A DNA stretch of 51,457 bases, from assembly GCA_964517145.1 (NCBI GenBank), contig CAZFBN010000022.1:1-51457 (forward strand). Direction: 5' to 3'. The notes under the pieces are model-generated. The model saw only the letters and a list, made by a program, of their open reading frames with translations. It was not told the origin of the DNA and did no database searches. Shown here piece after piece: positions 42,633 through 51,403 of the stretch. How positions within the stretch are numbered: the stretch's first letter is position 1; every line of letters starts with the position of its first letter. Made by a program: the position numbers and the translations under genes. The DNA is from JADJNW01 sp964517145 (GTDB lineage Bacteria > Bacteroidota > Bacteroidia > Chitinophagales > Saprospiraceae).

Positions 42633-43898
42633 ATGTCAAAAATCATATATAATATTGGTATTCAGCTTTATACGTTAGGTATAAAAATCGTTTCCCTTTT
42701 TAATCCAAAAGCCAAAAAATGGGTGGACGGGCGAAGTCATTGGCAGCAACGCTACTCGGCTGATTGGCAACGACTTAACGCTGAAAAAATGCCTTGCCTG
42801 TGGGTGCACTGCGCATCATTAGGCGAGTTTGAGCAAGGGCGACCTGTGATAGAAGCCTTGAAAAAGCAATATCCCAATGTAAAAATTGTACTCTCTTTTT
42901 TTTCGCCATCGGGGTATGAAATTCGCAAAAATTACACTCAAGCGGATTATGTTTGTTATTTACCTGCTGACACCCATTCTAACGCCTTGATATTCATAGA
43001 GATATTTAAACCCACTATAAGTATTTTTGTAAAATATGAGTTTTGGTATCATTATTTAACGACGCTTCAAAAAAAGGGCATCCCTACCCTACTCATTTCA
43101 GCGATTTTTAGGGATAATCAATTGTTTTTCAAGTGGTACGGCGGATTGTTCCGACAATTATTATCGGGATTTACGCATATTTTTACACAAAATCAAAATT
43201 CTGCACAATTATTACAACAGCTTCATTTACAAAATTTTACGATAGCAGGCGACACCAGAATTGATCGCGTGTGGCAAATTGCGCAACAAGCGCCGGATTA
43301 TCCGATTATTAAAACATTTAGTCAGCTGCATAAAATTTTAATTATTGGCAGCAGTTGGCAAGCCGACGAAGCCTTTTTATTACCTTTTATAAATCAACAT
43401 TTACCCGAAGATTGGAAAGTTATTATAGCCCCGCACGATATTGCGGAGCGTCATATTCGTCAGATTGAACAAGGATTAAGCATTTCTTTTATTCGATATT
43501 CTGAATTAAGTGCAGAAAACATTGGAGGAGTAAAAGTTATTATCATCAATAATATTGGTATGCTATCGGCGCTGTATCAATATAGTCGGGTGGCTTATAT
43601 TGGCGGCGGATTTGGCGCGGGTATTCACAATACGCTGGAGCCGATCACATTTGGATTACCGGTTATATTTGGTCCTAAATTCCAGAAATTTGAAGAAGCC
43701 GTTCAGCTTACGCAGCAAGGTGGCGCTTTCAGCGTTCAAAATCTGGAAGAGTTTAAAGCTGTTTTTAATTCGTTACAAGAAGAAAATGAGTACAATACAG
43801 CTTCACATATTGCAAAAAAATATATAACAGACAATCAAGGCGCTACGAATAAAATTTTAAACTTTATTCAACAACATGGTTTTTTAAAGCCAAACTAA
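42633..43898 (+). CDS. waaA: 3-deoxy-D-manno-octulosonic acid (Kdo) transferase
   Basis: A 421-residue membrane-associated GT-B enzyme that adds Kdo from CMP-Kdo to lipid A precursor. An N-terminal hydrophobic helix is followed by LWVHCASLGEFEQGRP (catalytic Glu65), SFFSPSGYEIRK, YLPADTHSNA, FVKYEFWYHYL, then the C-terminal half with GSSWQADEAFLLP, APHDIAERHI and YIGGGFGAGIHNTLEPITFGLPVIFGP. The last block is the nucleotide-sugar-binding signature. The frame is open upstream to 42498, but ATG 42633 (MSKIIYNIGIQLYTL) is the family start. The heptose kinase gene follows 103 bp later, consistent with LPS core synthesis. Confidence 0.93.
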   Translation: MSKIIYNIGIQLYTLGIKIVSLFNPKAKKWVDGRSHWQQRYSADWQRLNAEKMPCLWVHCASLGEFEQGRPVIEALKKQYPNVKIVLSFFSPSGYEIRKNYTQADYVCYLPADTHSNALIFIEIFKPTISIFVKYEFWYHYLTTLQKKGIPTLLISAIFRDNQLFFKWYGGLFRQLLSGFTHIFTQNQNSAQLLQQLHLQNFTIAGDTRIDRVWQIAQQAPDYPIIKTFSQLHKILIIGSSWQADEAFLLPFINQHLPEDWKVIIAPHDIAERHIRQIEQGLSISFIRYSELSAENIGGVKVIIINNIGMLSALYQYSRVAYIGGGFGAGIHNTLEPITFGLPVIFGPKFQKFEEAVQLTQQGGAFSVQNLEEFKAVFNSLQEENEYNTASHIAKKYITDNQGATNKILNFIQQHGFLKPN

Positions 43899-43951
43899 AA
43901 TTGTTGAACGAATTTAACCAGATTTCATACTTATTCTTCCCCAACAGCCCA

Positions 43952-43980
43952 TTGAAATGTGAGGACATTTACTACTTTTG
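43952..43980 (+). promoter_or_regulatory. Promoter of the heptose-7-phosphate kinase gene
   Basis: TTG (43952-43954), 18 nt, then TACTTTTG (43973-43980), both elements of the Bacteroidota consensus. It overlaps an in-frame TTG at 43978 and so supports the ATG at 44002 as start. Confidence 0.65.
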
Positions 43981-44001
43981 TTGAAGACATTTGCAAGAAA
44001 C

Positions 44002-45000
44002 ATGATTTATTCTAATAATATTTTTGACGCTTTTAATAAACTAAATGTTTTGGTGGTAGGCGATGTAATGATTGATCGTTACCTGAGCGGCAAGGTAGAG
44101 CGCATTTCGCCGGAAGCACCAGTACCAGTGGTTGCTTTGGAGACACGCGAAAATCGCTTGGGCGGTGCCGCTAATGTTGCATTGAATATCAAGGCTTTAG
44201 GCGCTACGCCTTATTTGTGCAGCATGATTGGTAAAGATCGGGATGCGGAGGTTTTCTTAAAATTGCTTCCAGAACACGGATTATCAAGTAAATGTATATT
44301 ACAATCTTCCGACCGACCAACGACGGTGAAAACCAGGATTTTAGCAGGAAGTCAACAACTGCTGCGAGTGGACGAAGAAACAACGGGCGACCTGAACGAG
44401 CAAGAAACCAGCCAATTGATTGAATGTGTGCAAAGTATGCTGGAAGAGCGCGATATTCACGTGATTTTATTTCAAGATTATAACAAAGGAGTGCTGACTT
44501 CAAAAACCATCCGTGCGATCATGCTGGAAGCTGTAAAGCGCGACATTCCGACAACGGTCGATCCGAAGTTTCACAATTTCTGGGAGTATAAGCATGTCAC
44601 TTTATTTAAGCCAAATTTGAAGGAAATCCGCAGTCAAATGAGCACAGCGGTACAAGCGGAACTGCACTCCCTAAAAGAAACGGCGACCTATGTGCGCAGC
44701 AAATTGGGCAATCAATATACGCTGATTACCCTTTCAGAAAAAGGCTTATTCATTGATAAACAAGGCGAAAGCTTGATGGTAGGAACACGCCCGCGCCAAA
44801 TTGCAGATGTGAGTGGCGCCGGAGATACTGTGATTAGTGTGGCGTCGTTGGCATTAGCGTTGGGATTGGATAATGAATCTATTGCCATTTTATCTAATAT
44901 GGCGGGTGGGCAGGTATGCGAAAAATTGGGGGTTGTGCCAATTGATAAAAAGCAGTTGCAATTAGAATATGAGCGGTATCAACAAGAAAAATTGGTCTGA
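44002..45000 (+). CDS. rfaE1: D-glycero-beta-D-manno-heptose-7-phosphate kinase (RfaE1-type, kinase domain only)
   Basis: A 332-residue PfkB/ribokinase-family kinase. Motifs: NVLVVGDVMIDRYLSG near 15-30, RISPEAPVPVV, RLGGAANVALNI (substrate-binding Gly-Gly), FQDYNKGVLT, DPKFHNFWEYKHVTLFKPN, and DVSGAGDTVISV with the catalytic Asp. RISPEAPVPVV is specific to RfaE/HldE kinases that phosphorylate heptose-7-phosphate at C1 for ADP-heptose and LPS core. The adenylyltransferase half of E. coli HldE is absent; it must be a separate gene elsewhere. A longer version from TTG 43978 is rejected because that codon is inside the promoter. Confidence 0.92.
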   Translation: MIYSNNIFDAFNKLNVLVVGDVMIDRYLSGKVERISPEAPVPVVALETRENRLGGAANVALNIKALGATPYLCSMIGKDRDAEVFLKLLPEHGLSSKCILQSSDRPTTVKTRILAGSQQLLRVDEETTGDLNEQETSQLIECVQSMLEERDIHVILFQDYNKGVLTSKTIRAIMLEAVKRDIPTTVDPKFHNFWEYKHVTLFKPNLKEIRSQMSTAVQAELHSLKETATYVRSKLGNQYTLITLSEKGLFIDKQGESLMVGTRPRQIADVSGAGDTVISVASLALALGLDNESIAILSNMAGGQVCEKLGVVPIDKKQLQLEYERYQQEKLV

Positions 45001-45026
45001 TAATCCGTTCGCTATCAGACCAATTT
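44989..45026. terminator. Bidirectional hairpin between rfaE1 and valS
   Basis: AAATTGGTCTGATA (44989-45002) pairs perfectly with TATCAGACCAATTT (45013-45026), 14 bp with a 10-nt loop. It includes the rfaE1 stop codon and lies 5 bp from the valS stop. Confidence 0.8.
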
Positions 45027-45031
45027 CAATG

Positions 45032-47797
45032 CTAGTTCAGCTGCGCCAAGGCTTCTTCCAAACTCTTGATTTTGGCTTCGCCGTCGGCAAGTTTTTTGCG
45101 TTCTGCTTCGATGACATTCGCCGGAGCACCATTTACAAACTTCTCGTTGCTCAGTTTCTTTTGTACTGATTGTATAAATCCCTGATAATAAGCTAAATCT
45201 TTGCTCAGCCGCTCGCGCTCAGCCACGGCGTCGATGGCTTGCTCCATTTCCACGTAGAATTTTTCTGTACCGGCAAGAAACGAAACACTATTAGAAATTT
45301 CCGTCTGAGTAAAAGAAAGTTCATTCAGGTTTGCCATTTTGACAATCATCGGCTTCAAGCCTTTTTCTGCCAATAATTCCTGCGCTTTTGGCGTATCCTG
45401 CGCAAAAACCTTCAATTCTTCCTTGGCTTTCAAGCCTTTGCTGCTGCGCACCTCGCGGATGGCGGTCACGATTTCTTTCGCCCGCTCTACCCGATTGATA
45501 AATGCCGCATCAAAAGCTTCGGCTTTCGGATACTCGCTCACAATGCAATCCTCACCTTCCAAACGGTCGGTCAATTGCTGCCAAATTTCCTCCGTTACAA
45601 ACGGCATAAACGGATGCAGCGCGGTCATCATTTTGCTAAAAACATCAATCGTGCGGTCTAAAGTGGCACGGTCAATCGGCTCGCCATAAGCGGGTTTAAT
45701 CATTTCCAGGTACCAGGAACAGAAATCATCCCAAATGAATTTGTATAGCGTCATCAACGCATCCGACAGGCGATATTGTTGAAAATTCGAGTCAATTTCT
45801 ACCAGGGTTTGTGATAATTTTTGTTCCAACCAGTTGATTGCCAACTCATTAATTTCCGACGTTGATTCATTCACCAGTTCATCAGTCACTTCCCAGCCTT
45901 TGATGAGACGCAGCGCATTCCACATTTTATTGCAGAAATTGCGACCTTGCTCACACAATTTACTCTCGTTCAAAATCTCCTTTGTCTCCGGATCAAACGG
46001 CGCATCAAAAATAATGTCATTCCCCGCCGCTGAACTTGCCATCATGCCAAAGCGAACGCCATCCGCGCCATACTTATCAATTAATTCTAATGCATCGGGC
46101 GAGTTGCCGAGCGATTTGCTCATTTTGCGGCGCTTGTTGTCGCGTACCATTCCAGTGAAATATACATCATGAAATGGCATTTTTCCTTTAGTAGATGTAA
46201 TGTTTTTACCTAATAACTCCTCCGAATATTCATATCCCGACATAATCATGCGTGCCACCCAAAAAAACATGATATCCCAACCCGTCACGAGCACACTTGT
46301 CGGATAATAATATGCCAGTTCTTCCTGATTTTCAAATCCATCAAAAACCGAAATGGGCCATAGCCACGACGAAAACCAGGTGTCCACCACGTCTTCATCT
46401 TGTTTCAAATCATCCAAAGTCAAATTTGGATTGCCTGTCTTTTTTCGCGCTAATTCCAACGCATCTTCCGGCGTTTCCGCTACAAAAATATGCTCCCCCT
46501 CCATTTGAGGTGCTCCCTCCCCTTGGGGGAGGGCTGGGGAGGGGCTGAGGTACCACGCTGGAATCCTTTGTCCCCACCACAATTGCCGCGAGATACACCA
46601 ATCGCGAATGTTATCCTCATTCAGCCAATTATAGTACATGTTCCACATGCTTTCCGGGTAGAAGGTCACTTCGCCGCTTTTCACCGCCTCGAGTGCCGTG
46701 CGGGCAAAGCCTTTCATATCCAGAAACCATTGCAGGGTCAGGCGTGGCTCCACCACAGCATCCGTGCGTTCGGAGTGCCCCACATTGGTTTTGTAATCTT
46801 CAATTTTAACCAGATTGCCAGATTCTTCCAGTAGTTTCTTGATTTTCTTACGCGCTACAAAGCGATCTTCGCCGATTAAAATCTGCGCATTTTCATTCAG
46901 TGTACCATCGGCATTCAAAATATCAACTACCGGCAGATTATGGCGTTCGCCAACGGCGTAGTCATTCTGGTCGTGCGCAGGGGTGATTTTCAAAGCGCCC
47001 GTACCAAATTCCCGATCCACATAAGAATCTGCAATAATGGGTATTGGCTTATTAATCAATGGAATTAATACTTGTTTACCAATCCAATCTTTATAACGCT
47101 CGTCTTCAGGATGAACCGCGATTGCCACATCCGCCATGATGGTCTCCGGGCGTTGGGTAGCAATTACAATTCCTTCAGAATCAGAACCTTCCAGCAGGTA
47201 TTTCAAGTGAAACAACTGCGAATTCACCTCTTTGTAAATCACTTCTTCGTTCGACAATACCGTCTGCGCCGCAGGATCCCAGTTCGTCATACGTAATCCT
47301 CTGTAAATCTTTCCTTTGCGATATAAATCGACAAAAACATGAATCACCGCTCTGGACAAAGACGGCTCCATGGTAAACCGCGTTCGTTCCCAATCGCAGG
47401 AAGCGCCCAGTTTTTTCAATTGCTCCAGAATGATGCCGCCATACTTTTCTTTCCACTCAAAAGCATGATTCAAAAATTCCTCACGGCTAATGTCAGATTT
47501 CTTAATCCCTTGTTTACGAAGCAGTTGCACCACTTTAGCTTCCGTTGCAATCGAAGCGTGGTCGGTGCCCGGCACCCAACAGGCATTTTTACCTTCCAAA
47601 CGCGCCTTACGAATCAGGATGTCCTGAATCGTGTTGTTGAGCATGTGCCCCATGTGCAGCAAGCCCGTTACGTTCGGTGGCGGAATTACAATTGTAAATG
47701 GCTCACGATCATCGGGTTCTGAATGAAAATAATTATGTTTCATCCAGTAATCGTACCATTTCGGTTCTGTCTCCTGCGGGTTGTATCTGGTATCCAT
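45032..47797 (-). CDS. valS: Valyl-tRNA synthetase
   Basis: A 921-residue class I synthetase that charges tRNA-Val and edits threonine. HIGH motif in PPNVTGLLHMGHML near 39-52, editing domain with ATQRPETIMADVAIAVHPED near 215-234, WDIMFFWVARMI, KMSKS in RRKMSKSLGNSPDALE near 556, an anticodon-binding helical domain, and the C-terminal coiled-coil arm typical of ValS. A segment LSPSPALPQGEGAPQMEGE (about residues 417-435), just after WWGQRIPAWY, is encoded by a palindromic repeat and is not expected in the family. It keeps the frame and lies before the conserved TGNPNLTLDDLKQDEDVVDTW. The protein is probably functional. Confidence 0.96.
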   Translation of the reverse strand: MDTRYNPQETEPKWYDYWMKHNYFHSEPDDREPFTIVIPPPNVTGLLHMGHMLNNTIQDILIRKARLEGKNACWVPGTDHASIATEAKVVQLLRKQGIKKSDISREEFLNHAFEWKEKYGGIILEQLKKLGASCDWERTRFTMEPSLSRAVIHVFVDLYRKGKIYRGLRMTNWDPAAQTVLSNEEVIYKEVNSQLFHLKYLLEGSDSEGIVIATQRPETIMADVAIAVHPEDERYKDWIGKQVLIPLINKPIPIIADSYVDREFGTGALKITPAHDQNDYAVGERHNLPVVDILNADGTLNENAQILIGEDRFVARKKIKKLLEESGNLVKIEDYKTNVGHSERTDAVVEPRLTLQWFLDMKGFARTALEAVKSGEVTFYPESMWNMYYNWLNEDNIRDWCISRQLWWGQRIPAWYLSPSPALPQGEGAPQMEGEHIFVAETPEDALELARKKTGNPNLTLDDLKQDEDVVDTWFSSWLWPISVFDGFENQEELAYYYPTSVLVTGWDIMFFWVARMIMSGYEYSEELLGKNITSTKGKMPFHDVYFTGMVRDNKRRKMSKSLGNSPDALELIDKYGADGVRFGMMASSAAGNDIIFDAPFDPETKEILNESKLCEQGRNFCNKMWNALRLIKGWEVTDELVNESTSEINELAINWLEQKLSQTLVEIDSNFQQYRLSDALMTLYKFIWDDFCSWYLEMIKPAYGEPIDRATLDRTIDVFSKMMTALHPFMPFVTEEIWQQLTDRLEGEDCIVSEYPKAEAFDAAFINRVERAKEIVTAIREVRSSKGLKAKEELKVFAQDTPKAQELLAEKGLKPMIVKMANLNELSFTQTEISNSVSFLAGTEKFYVEMEQAIDAVAERERLSKDLAYYQGFIQSVQKKLSNEKFVNGAPANVIEAERKKLADGEAKIKSLEEALAQLN
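46493..46549 (-). repeat. Palindromic G/C-rich repeat inserted in frame in valS
   Basis: 57 bp (19 codons) with a perfect core CCCTCCCC...GGGGAGGG (46515-46522 with 46526-46533) and partly pairing outer CTCCCCCTCC/GGGGAGGGGC blocks. The wording CTCCCCTTGGGGGAG...GAGGGGCT is shared with the intergenic hairpin at 19898-19952. Confidence 0.8.
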
Positions 47798-47822
47798 CGT
47801 GTTCTTATGTTAAAGTGTCCCT

Positions 47823-47875
47823 GTGTTCAGGTAGGCGCGTCCTATGAGCTTTGGAATACACGAATACTTGAACAC
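47823..47875 (-). other. Hairpin in the valS mRNA leader
   Basis: GTGTTCAGGTA (47823-47833) pairs with TACTTGAACAC (47865-47875), 11 bp with one wobble position and a 31-nt loop. It lies between the predicted valS transcription start and its ATG. No T-box signature was seen. Confidence 0.45.
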
Positions 47876-47888
47876 CCAAAAAGAAGTG

Positions 47889-47896
47889 CAAAGATA
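47889..47896 (-). promoter_or_regulatory. -7 box of valS
   Basis: TATCTTTG on the minus strand, perfect TAnnTTTG, predicting a leader of about 85 nt. Confidence 0.5.
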
Positions 47897-47932
47897 AACG
47901 ATTGAAATTTTTATTATAGCAAAAAGGCTAGA

Positions 47933-48538
47933 CTAAAACGCTTCGAGTAATTGGTTGATGTTAATGGTCACGCCGTCCATGACCACAATATCTGCCGTCC
48001 AGTTGTCGGTTTCCCATTTTTGGTCTTTGACGGCGACCTGATGCTTTTTGGTGCTGGTAAAAATCCAGATAACCCGTTGTACCCCAGCGTTTAATAATTG
48101 ATCCGTTTTCTTTTGATGATAAGACGCCGGATCGGGCAATTCGGAGAGTTCCGCTTTTGTATCAATTTCAATGACTACCTCAGGCGGTATTTCGATGTAT
48201 TTATTGGTCAAAAAAACCGATTTATCGGCTACTTTTCGTTTGTCATAAATGGCAATGTCTAAATTGCGCCAGCTTTTATGTGCAAATTTTAATCCTAATT
48301 CAGCCGGTAAACGCAAATAATTGTGATCTAATTTGGTTTTCAGAACATCTAACAAAAGCATCACCAAAAGTGATTGCAACGCACTACTTCCCATGATTTG
48401 TTCGGGGGTTTTCTTTTTATTTAAAACATCTTTGTAGCCACGATAATAAATCGGCGTCCCTTCATCCATTTCATAAATGAGGTATTCCGGGATTGCTTGA
48501 TCTTTTTTCGCGGTTTGCCGGGCAGAAGCGCTGCTCAT
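47933..48538 (-). CDS. Uma2-family putative endonuclease (DUF820, PD-(D/E)XK fold)
   Basis: 201 residues with no signal peptide. The Uma2 core is visible: LPAELGLKFAHKSWRNLDIAIYDK with the first acidic ligand, then PPEVVIEIDTKAELSELPD, where the Glu/Asp and Lys match the ExK part of the nuclease motif. YHQKKTDQLLNAGVQRVIWIF follows, the very conserved YxxKxxxYLxxGVxxvWlv region. Uma2 proteins are widespread in cyanobacteria and Bacteroidota, often in many copies; some are linked to mobile DNA, but their biological job is not settled. This one is a single gene, 135 bp from valS on the same strand. Confidence 0.85.
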   Translation of the reverse strand: MSSASARQTAKKDQAIPEYLIYEMDEGTPIYYRGYKDVLNKKKTPEQIMGSSALQSLLVMLLLDVLKTKLDHNYLRLPAELGLKFAHKSWRNLDIAIYDKRKVADKSVFLTNKYIEIPPEVVIEIDTKAELSELPDPASYHQKKTDQLLNAGVQRVIWIFTSTKKHQVAVKDQKWETDNWTADIVVMDGVTININQLLEAF

Positions 48539-48641
48539 ATTGATTATTTTTAAATGATGCTTACCTTTTTTATTACATCAAAATGTCATTCTTTAGTTCC
48601 TAATAGTTGTAATAAATTGCTTATGAACACCTTACCACTAT

Positions 48642-49286
48642 TCAAAACAGCGCCCGGATCACCTCCACCTGCCCGTCTTTGCTGATGGAAGCCACGTAAA
48701 TATTGCTATACTCGCTGTCACGCAGGTCTTTGAATTTTGCTTCGCCCAGCAGGCGATTGAGCATTTGTGGTACGGTGTTGGAGTGCCCAACGACCAGAAA
48801 ATGCTTGCCCATTTGCCGCGCTGCGAGTTGAATGACAAAATCTGCGGATTGATTGGCTTCGTAAAATTGAATATCCACCTGCGCCTGGTACGCGCTGGGC
48901 TGTGCGGTGCTCGTGCTGCGATTGTAAAAAGTGGTGTACACGCCATCCAACGGAAACTCCTGCAAGATATCTGCCAGGCGCTCGGCTCGCTGTGATCCGG
49001 CAGGCGTCAGATCGGGGTCCTCCGGGTCTTCGCCGCCCGTTGCTTTTTCGGCGTGGCGCACCAGAATCAACTGCGTGGCATCGGCATCATCGGCAAAAGG
49101 AAGCGCTTTGCGTTTGCCATTGGCAAAAACTAATTCCCCATTATTAATGCCCACCAGGGTGTCCTGCAAAATCTCCACGCCATCATTGGCTTTAACGACA
49201 GTTGAGTCAGCCTTTTGCGGGCTATTGCTTTTGCAACTATTTCCCAACAAAATAAATGCGAAAATCAATAAATAAATAGTTCTCAT
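48642..49286 (-). CDS. Histidine-phosphatase (phosphoglycerate-mutase-like) lipoprotein
   Basis: 214 residues from ATG 49286. A lipoprotein signal (MRTIYLLIFAFILLGNSC) is followed by a spacer of about 70 residues and a histidine-phosphatase domain: LILVRHAEKA with the phospho-accepting His (RHG variant RHA), DLTPAGSQRAERLADIL, VYTTFYNRSTSTAQP with the second Arg, and LVVGHSNTVPQML with the second catalytic His. This is the SixA/phosphatase-like subgroup rather than glycolytic mutase. It is extracytoplasmic; the substrate is unknown. An upstream in-frame Met at 49394 would precede the signal and is rejected. Confidence 0.87.
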   Translation of the reverse strand: MRTIYLLIFAFILLGNSCKSNSPQKADSTVVKANDGVEILQDTLVGINNGELVFANGKRKALPFADDADATQLILVRHAEKATGGEDPEDPDLTPAGSQRAERLADILQEFPLDGVYTTFYNRSTSTAQPSAYQAQVDIQFYEANQSADFVIQLAARQMGKHFLVVGHSNTVPQMLNRLLGEAKFKDLRDSEYSNIYVASISKDGQVEVIRALF

Positions 49287-49353
49287 TGGATTGTTTGATA
49301 TTGATTTAAAACAGGAGTCGCCTCCAATTCTTTCCCTTTCAATTTTATGGTTA

Positions 49354-49418
49354 GAAAATAGAACGTTGGAGTAGCGCGCATTCCAACATTCCATTTTCCA
49401 CTATTCCAACATTCCATC
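49354..49418. repeat. Inverted and direct repeats downstream of lysA
   Basis: GAAAATAGAACGTTGGA (49354-49370) pairs with TCCAACATTCCATTTTC (49382-49398) at 15 of 17 positions. A direct 15-bp repeat ATTCCAACATTCCAT overlaps the right arm and recurs up to the lysA stop. It probably acts as the lysA terminator; this wording is common in intergenic DNA of the phylum. Confidence 0.55.
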
Positions 49419-50669
49419 TTACACCATCACTTCCTGAAAAATCTCGGCTTCAATCTGATTGCGCATAATATCTTCCATCGTTTCGCGCTGGCGAATCAGG
49501 TACGCTTTGCCCTCGTGCACAAGCACCTCCGCCGGACGGAACCGCGAATTGTAGTTCGACGACATCGTGTAGCAATAGGCTCCCGCATTGTGAAAACACA
49601 ACACATCGCCTTCATGAATTTCAGAAAGCTGCCGGTTTACCCCGAAAGTATCCGTTTCGCAAATGTAACCGACAATTGTGTAAAAACGCGATTTCCCATT
49701 CGGATTAGAAATATTCGTCATTTTATGATACGCATTGTAAAACATCGGTCGAATCAAATGATTCAAACCCGAATCGACGCCTGCAAAAACAGTGGAAGTG
49801 GTCTGCTTTATCACATTGACTTTCACGAGGAAATAACCCGATTCGCTCACCAGAAATTTACCCGGCTCGAACATCAAGGTCAAATCCTTGCCGTATTCTT
49901 TACAAAATTCGTTGAAGCGCTTCGAGATTTTCTCCCCCAGTTCTTCAATATTGGTTTCAATATCGCCTTCCTTGTACGGCACTTTAAAACCGGAACCGAA
50001 GTCAATGTAATCCAGGAACTTATAATCTTTAGCAATGTTTAATAAAATCTCGGCACCCATCAAAAACACCTCCGCATCCAAAATATCGGACCCCGTGTGC
50101 ATGTGAATGCCTTCCACTTTGATATTCGTAGCTTCGACGAGGCGACGCACCAGCGGCATTTGATGAATGGAAATCCCAAATTTGGAATCGATGTGCCCCA
50201 CGGAAGTCTTGGCATTGCCGCCTGCCATAATATGCGGATTAATACGAATACAAACCGGCACATCGGGATACGCCTGACCAAACTGCTCCAGGATGGAAAT
50301 ATTGTCAATATTGATGCGCACGCCGTACTGCACCGCCATTTCGATCTCTTCCAAGCTCACACAATTGGGGGTGTAAATAATGTCTTTTGGACTAAATCCA
50401 GCCTTCAAACCCAGCAACACTTCCTGAATGGAAACCGTGTCCAAACCGGAGCCTTGTTCTTTGAAAAATTTTAATACGTTGATGTTATTCAACGCTTTAC
50501 AAGCATAATTAATCTTCAACCGTTTGACATTGAACGCGTTGGTGATGCGTTTATACTGGCGCTCCATAATAGCGCTGTCATAAATGTACAAAGGCAAACC
50601 GTACTGGTTCGCCAACTCGAGCGGATCCACGCCGCCGCTGAGGAGATAACGGTTGTTTTCTAATTGCAT
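49419..50669 (-). CDS. lysA: Diaminopimelate decarboxylase
   Basis: A 416-residue PLP enzyme of the fold-III family; it makes L-lysine from meso-diaminopimelate, the last step of the pathway. Motifs: LPLYIYDSAIMERQYKR, INYACKALNN with the PLP Lys58, GSGLDTVSIQEVLLGLKAG, VEGIHMHTGSDI, DFGSGFKVPY (phosphate-binding Gly-rich loop), FEPGKFLVSESG, GYICETDTFG with the catalytic Cys contributed to the partner site, and HNAGAYCYTMSSNYNSRFRP. The last block is typical of DAP decarboxylases as opposed to arginine decarboxylases. It is transcribed alone. Confidence 0.95.
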   Translation of the reverse strand: MQLENNRYLLSGGVDPLELANQYGLPLYIYDSAIMERQYKRITNAFNVKRLKINYACKALNNINVLKFFKEQGSGLDTVSIQEVLLGLKAGFSPKDIIYTPNCVSLEEIEMAVQYGVRINIDNISILEQFGQAYPDVPVCIRINPHIMAGGNAKTSVGHIDSKFGISIHQMPLVRRLVEATNIKVEGIHMHTGSDILDAEVFLMGAEILLNIAKDYKFLDYIDFGSGFKVPYKEGDIETNIEELGEKISKRFNEFCKEYGKDLTLMFEPGKFLVSESGYFLVKVNVIKQTTSTVFAGVDSGLNHLIRPMFYNAYHKMTNISNPNGKSRFYTIVGYICETDTFGVNRQLSEIHEGDVLCFHNAGAYCYTMSSNYNSRFRPAEVLVHEGKAYLIRQRETMEDIMRNQIEAEIFQEVMV

Positions 50670-50760
50670 TTTTGAAAATTTAGATAATAGACTTTAGATG
50701 TTAGACTGTTGTAAAATGCTTCTATGGCTAAGGTCTAACGGCTATTGTCTTTAAAAAGCG

Positions 50761-50768
50761 CAAATATA
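50761..50768 (-). promoter_or_regulatory. -7 box of lysA
   Basis: TATATTTG on the minus strand, perfect TAnnTTTG, predicting a leader of about 85 nt. The leader contains a GTTAGAC...GTCTAAC inverted repeat around 50699-50740. Confidence 0.45.
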
Positions 50769-50809
50769 AGAATTTCAGTTCCTTGGAGGCAGGATTTTTT
50801 TTCAATTGC

Positions 50810-51190
50810 TCAATGTTTCAGCCACAACGTCAACGCCATTAAAGCCGCCAACATAGCAATCAATATCAGCAAAGGCGACCAAATACTGCGTTTTTCATAA
50901 TTTTCAACATCGCCCAGCAGCCAGCGCCACAGCGGAAAAATGAGGATAAATCCGCCAATCGCATTGCCAAAAACGTACACCAGCGGGTTGTTCAAAAAAT
51001 ATTCCCAGGCAATTTTGAATACAATCATATTCCACAAGCCCCCAAAAATCAGGATGGGAAAAGCCTTCGCGCTCCGACCCGCTTCCCACAGATTTTGCAG
51101 AAAAAGCAAAGTGCCAAAAAACGGCGTCAGCACCATTGCCGCCAGGAAAATCGCGGGTTTGGTATATAGTTTTGGATTGGAAGATTGCAT
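50810..51190 (-). CDS. Small three- to four-helix membrane protein, unknown function
   Basis: 126 residues from ATG 51190 (MQSSNPKLYTKPAIFLAAMV). Hydrophobic helices lie at about 13-30, 43-62, 70-88 and 104-122, with a short acidic loop GDVENYEKRSIW before the last. I do not recognise a family. A longer reading from 51301 would begin inside the MITE-like element and is rejected. The stop lies about 140 bp from the lysA start on the same strand, but lysA has its own promoter box. Confidence 0.65.
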   Translation of the reverse strand: MQSSNPKLYTKPAIFLAAMVLTPFFGTLLFLQNLWEAGRSAKAFPILIFGGLWNMIVFKIAWEYFLNNPLVYVFGNAIGGFILIFPLWRWLLGDVENYEKRSIWSPLLILIAMLAALMALTLWLKH

Positions 51191-51208
51191 GTAGGTGATT
51201 TTGATACC

Positions 51209-51402
51209 GAAGTTGTTTAAAATTAAAGATTTTATATAATATGAAAACGAACCAGTATAGTTGATAAAGCACCTAATTTCGCCACCAAGGCACAAAATCA
51301 CTAAGTCTCACGAAAGCTTTGTGTAAAATTTGTGCCTTGGTGTATTTGTGGCAGATCGTAAAAAACATTCATTTATTGATTAATATTAAGATTATTTATC
51401 AA
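51209..51402. repeat. MITE-like element, copy 2
   Basis: Same block order as copy 1 at 34223-34430: GAAGTTGTTTAAAATTAAAG start, TTGATAAAGCACCTAATTTC, then central stem CACCAAGGCAC/GTGCCTTGGTG (51283-51293 with 51332-51342). The tail after TTATCAAT diverges from copy 1. From 51404 a further GCTTGTTTAAAATTAACA starts, like the left end of a third copy, which is cut by the window end. Confidence 0.78.
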
Positions 51403-51403
51403 T

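Noticed and set aside
43978..44001. TTG start giving eight more residues to the heptose kinase
   Set aside because: The TTG is part of a perfect TACTTTTG promoter box with a TTG at -33; ATG 44002 fits the family.
47797..47900. T-box riboswitch before valS
   Set aside because: A hairpin is present, but no T-box bulge sequence or terminator/antiterminator pair could be seen.
48765..49275. Overlapping + strand frames opposite the histidine phosphatase
   Set aside because: Three overlapping frames without motifs, all antisense to a protein with intact catalytic His residues.
51191..51301. N-terminal extension of the small membrane protein
   Set aside because: This part is encoded by the MITE-like element; the membrane protein has its own ATG at 51190.
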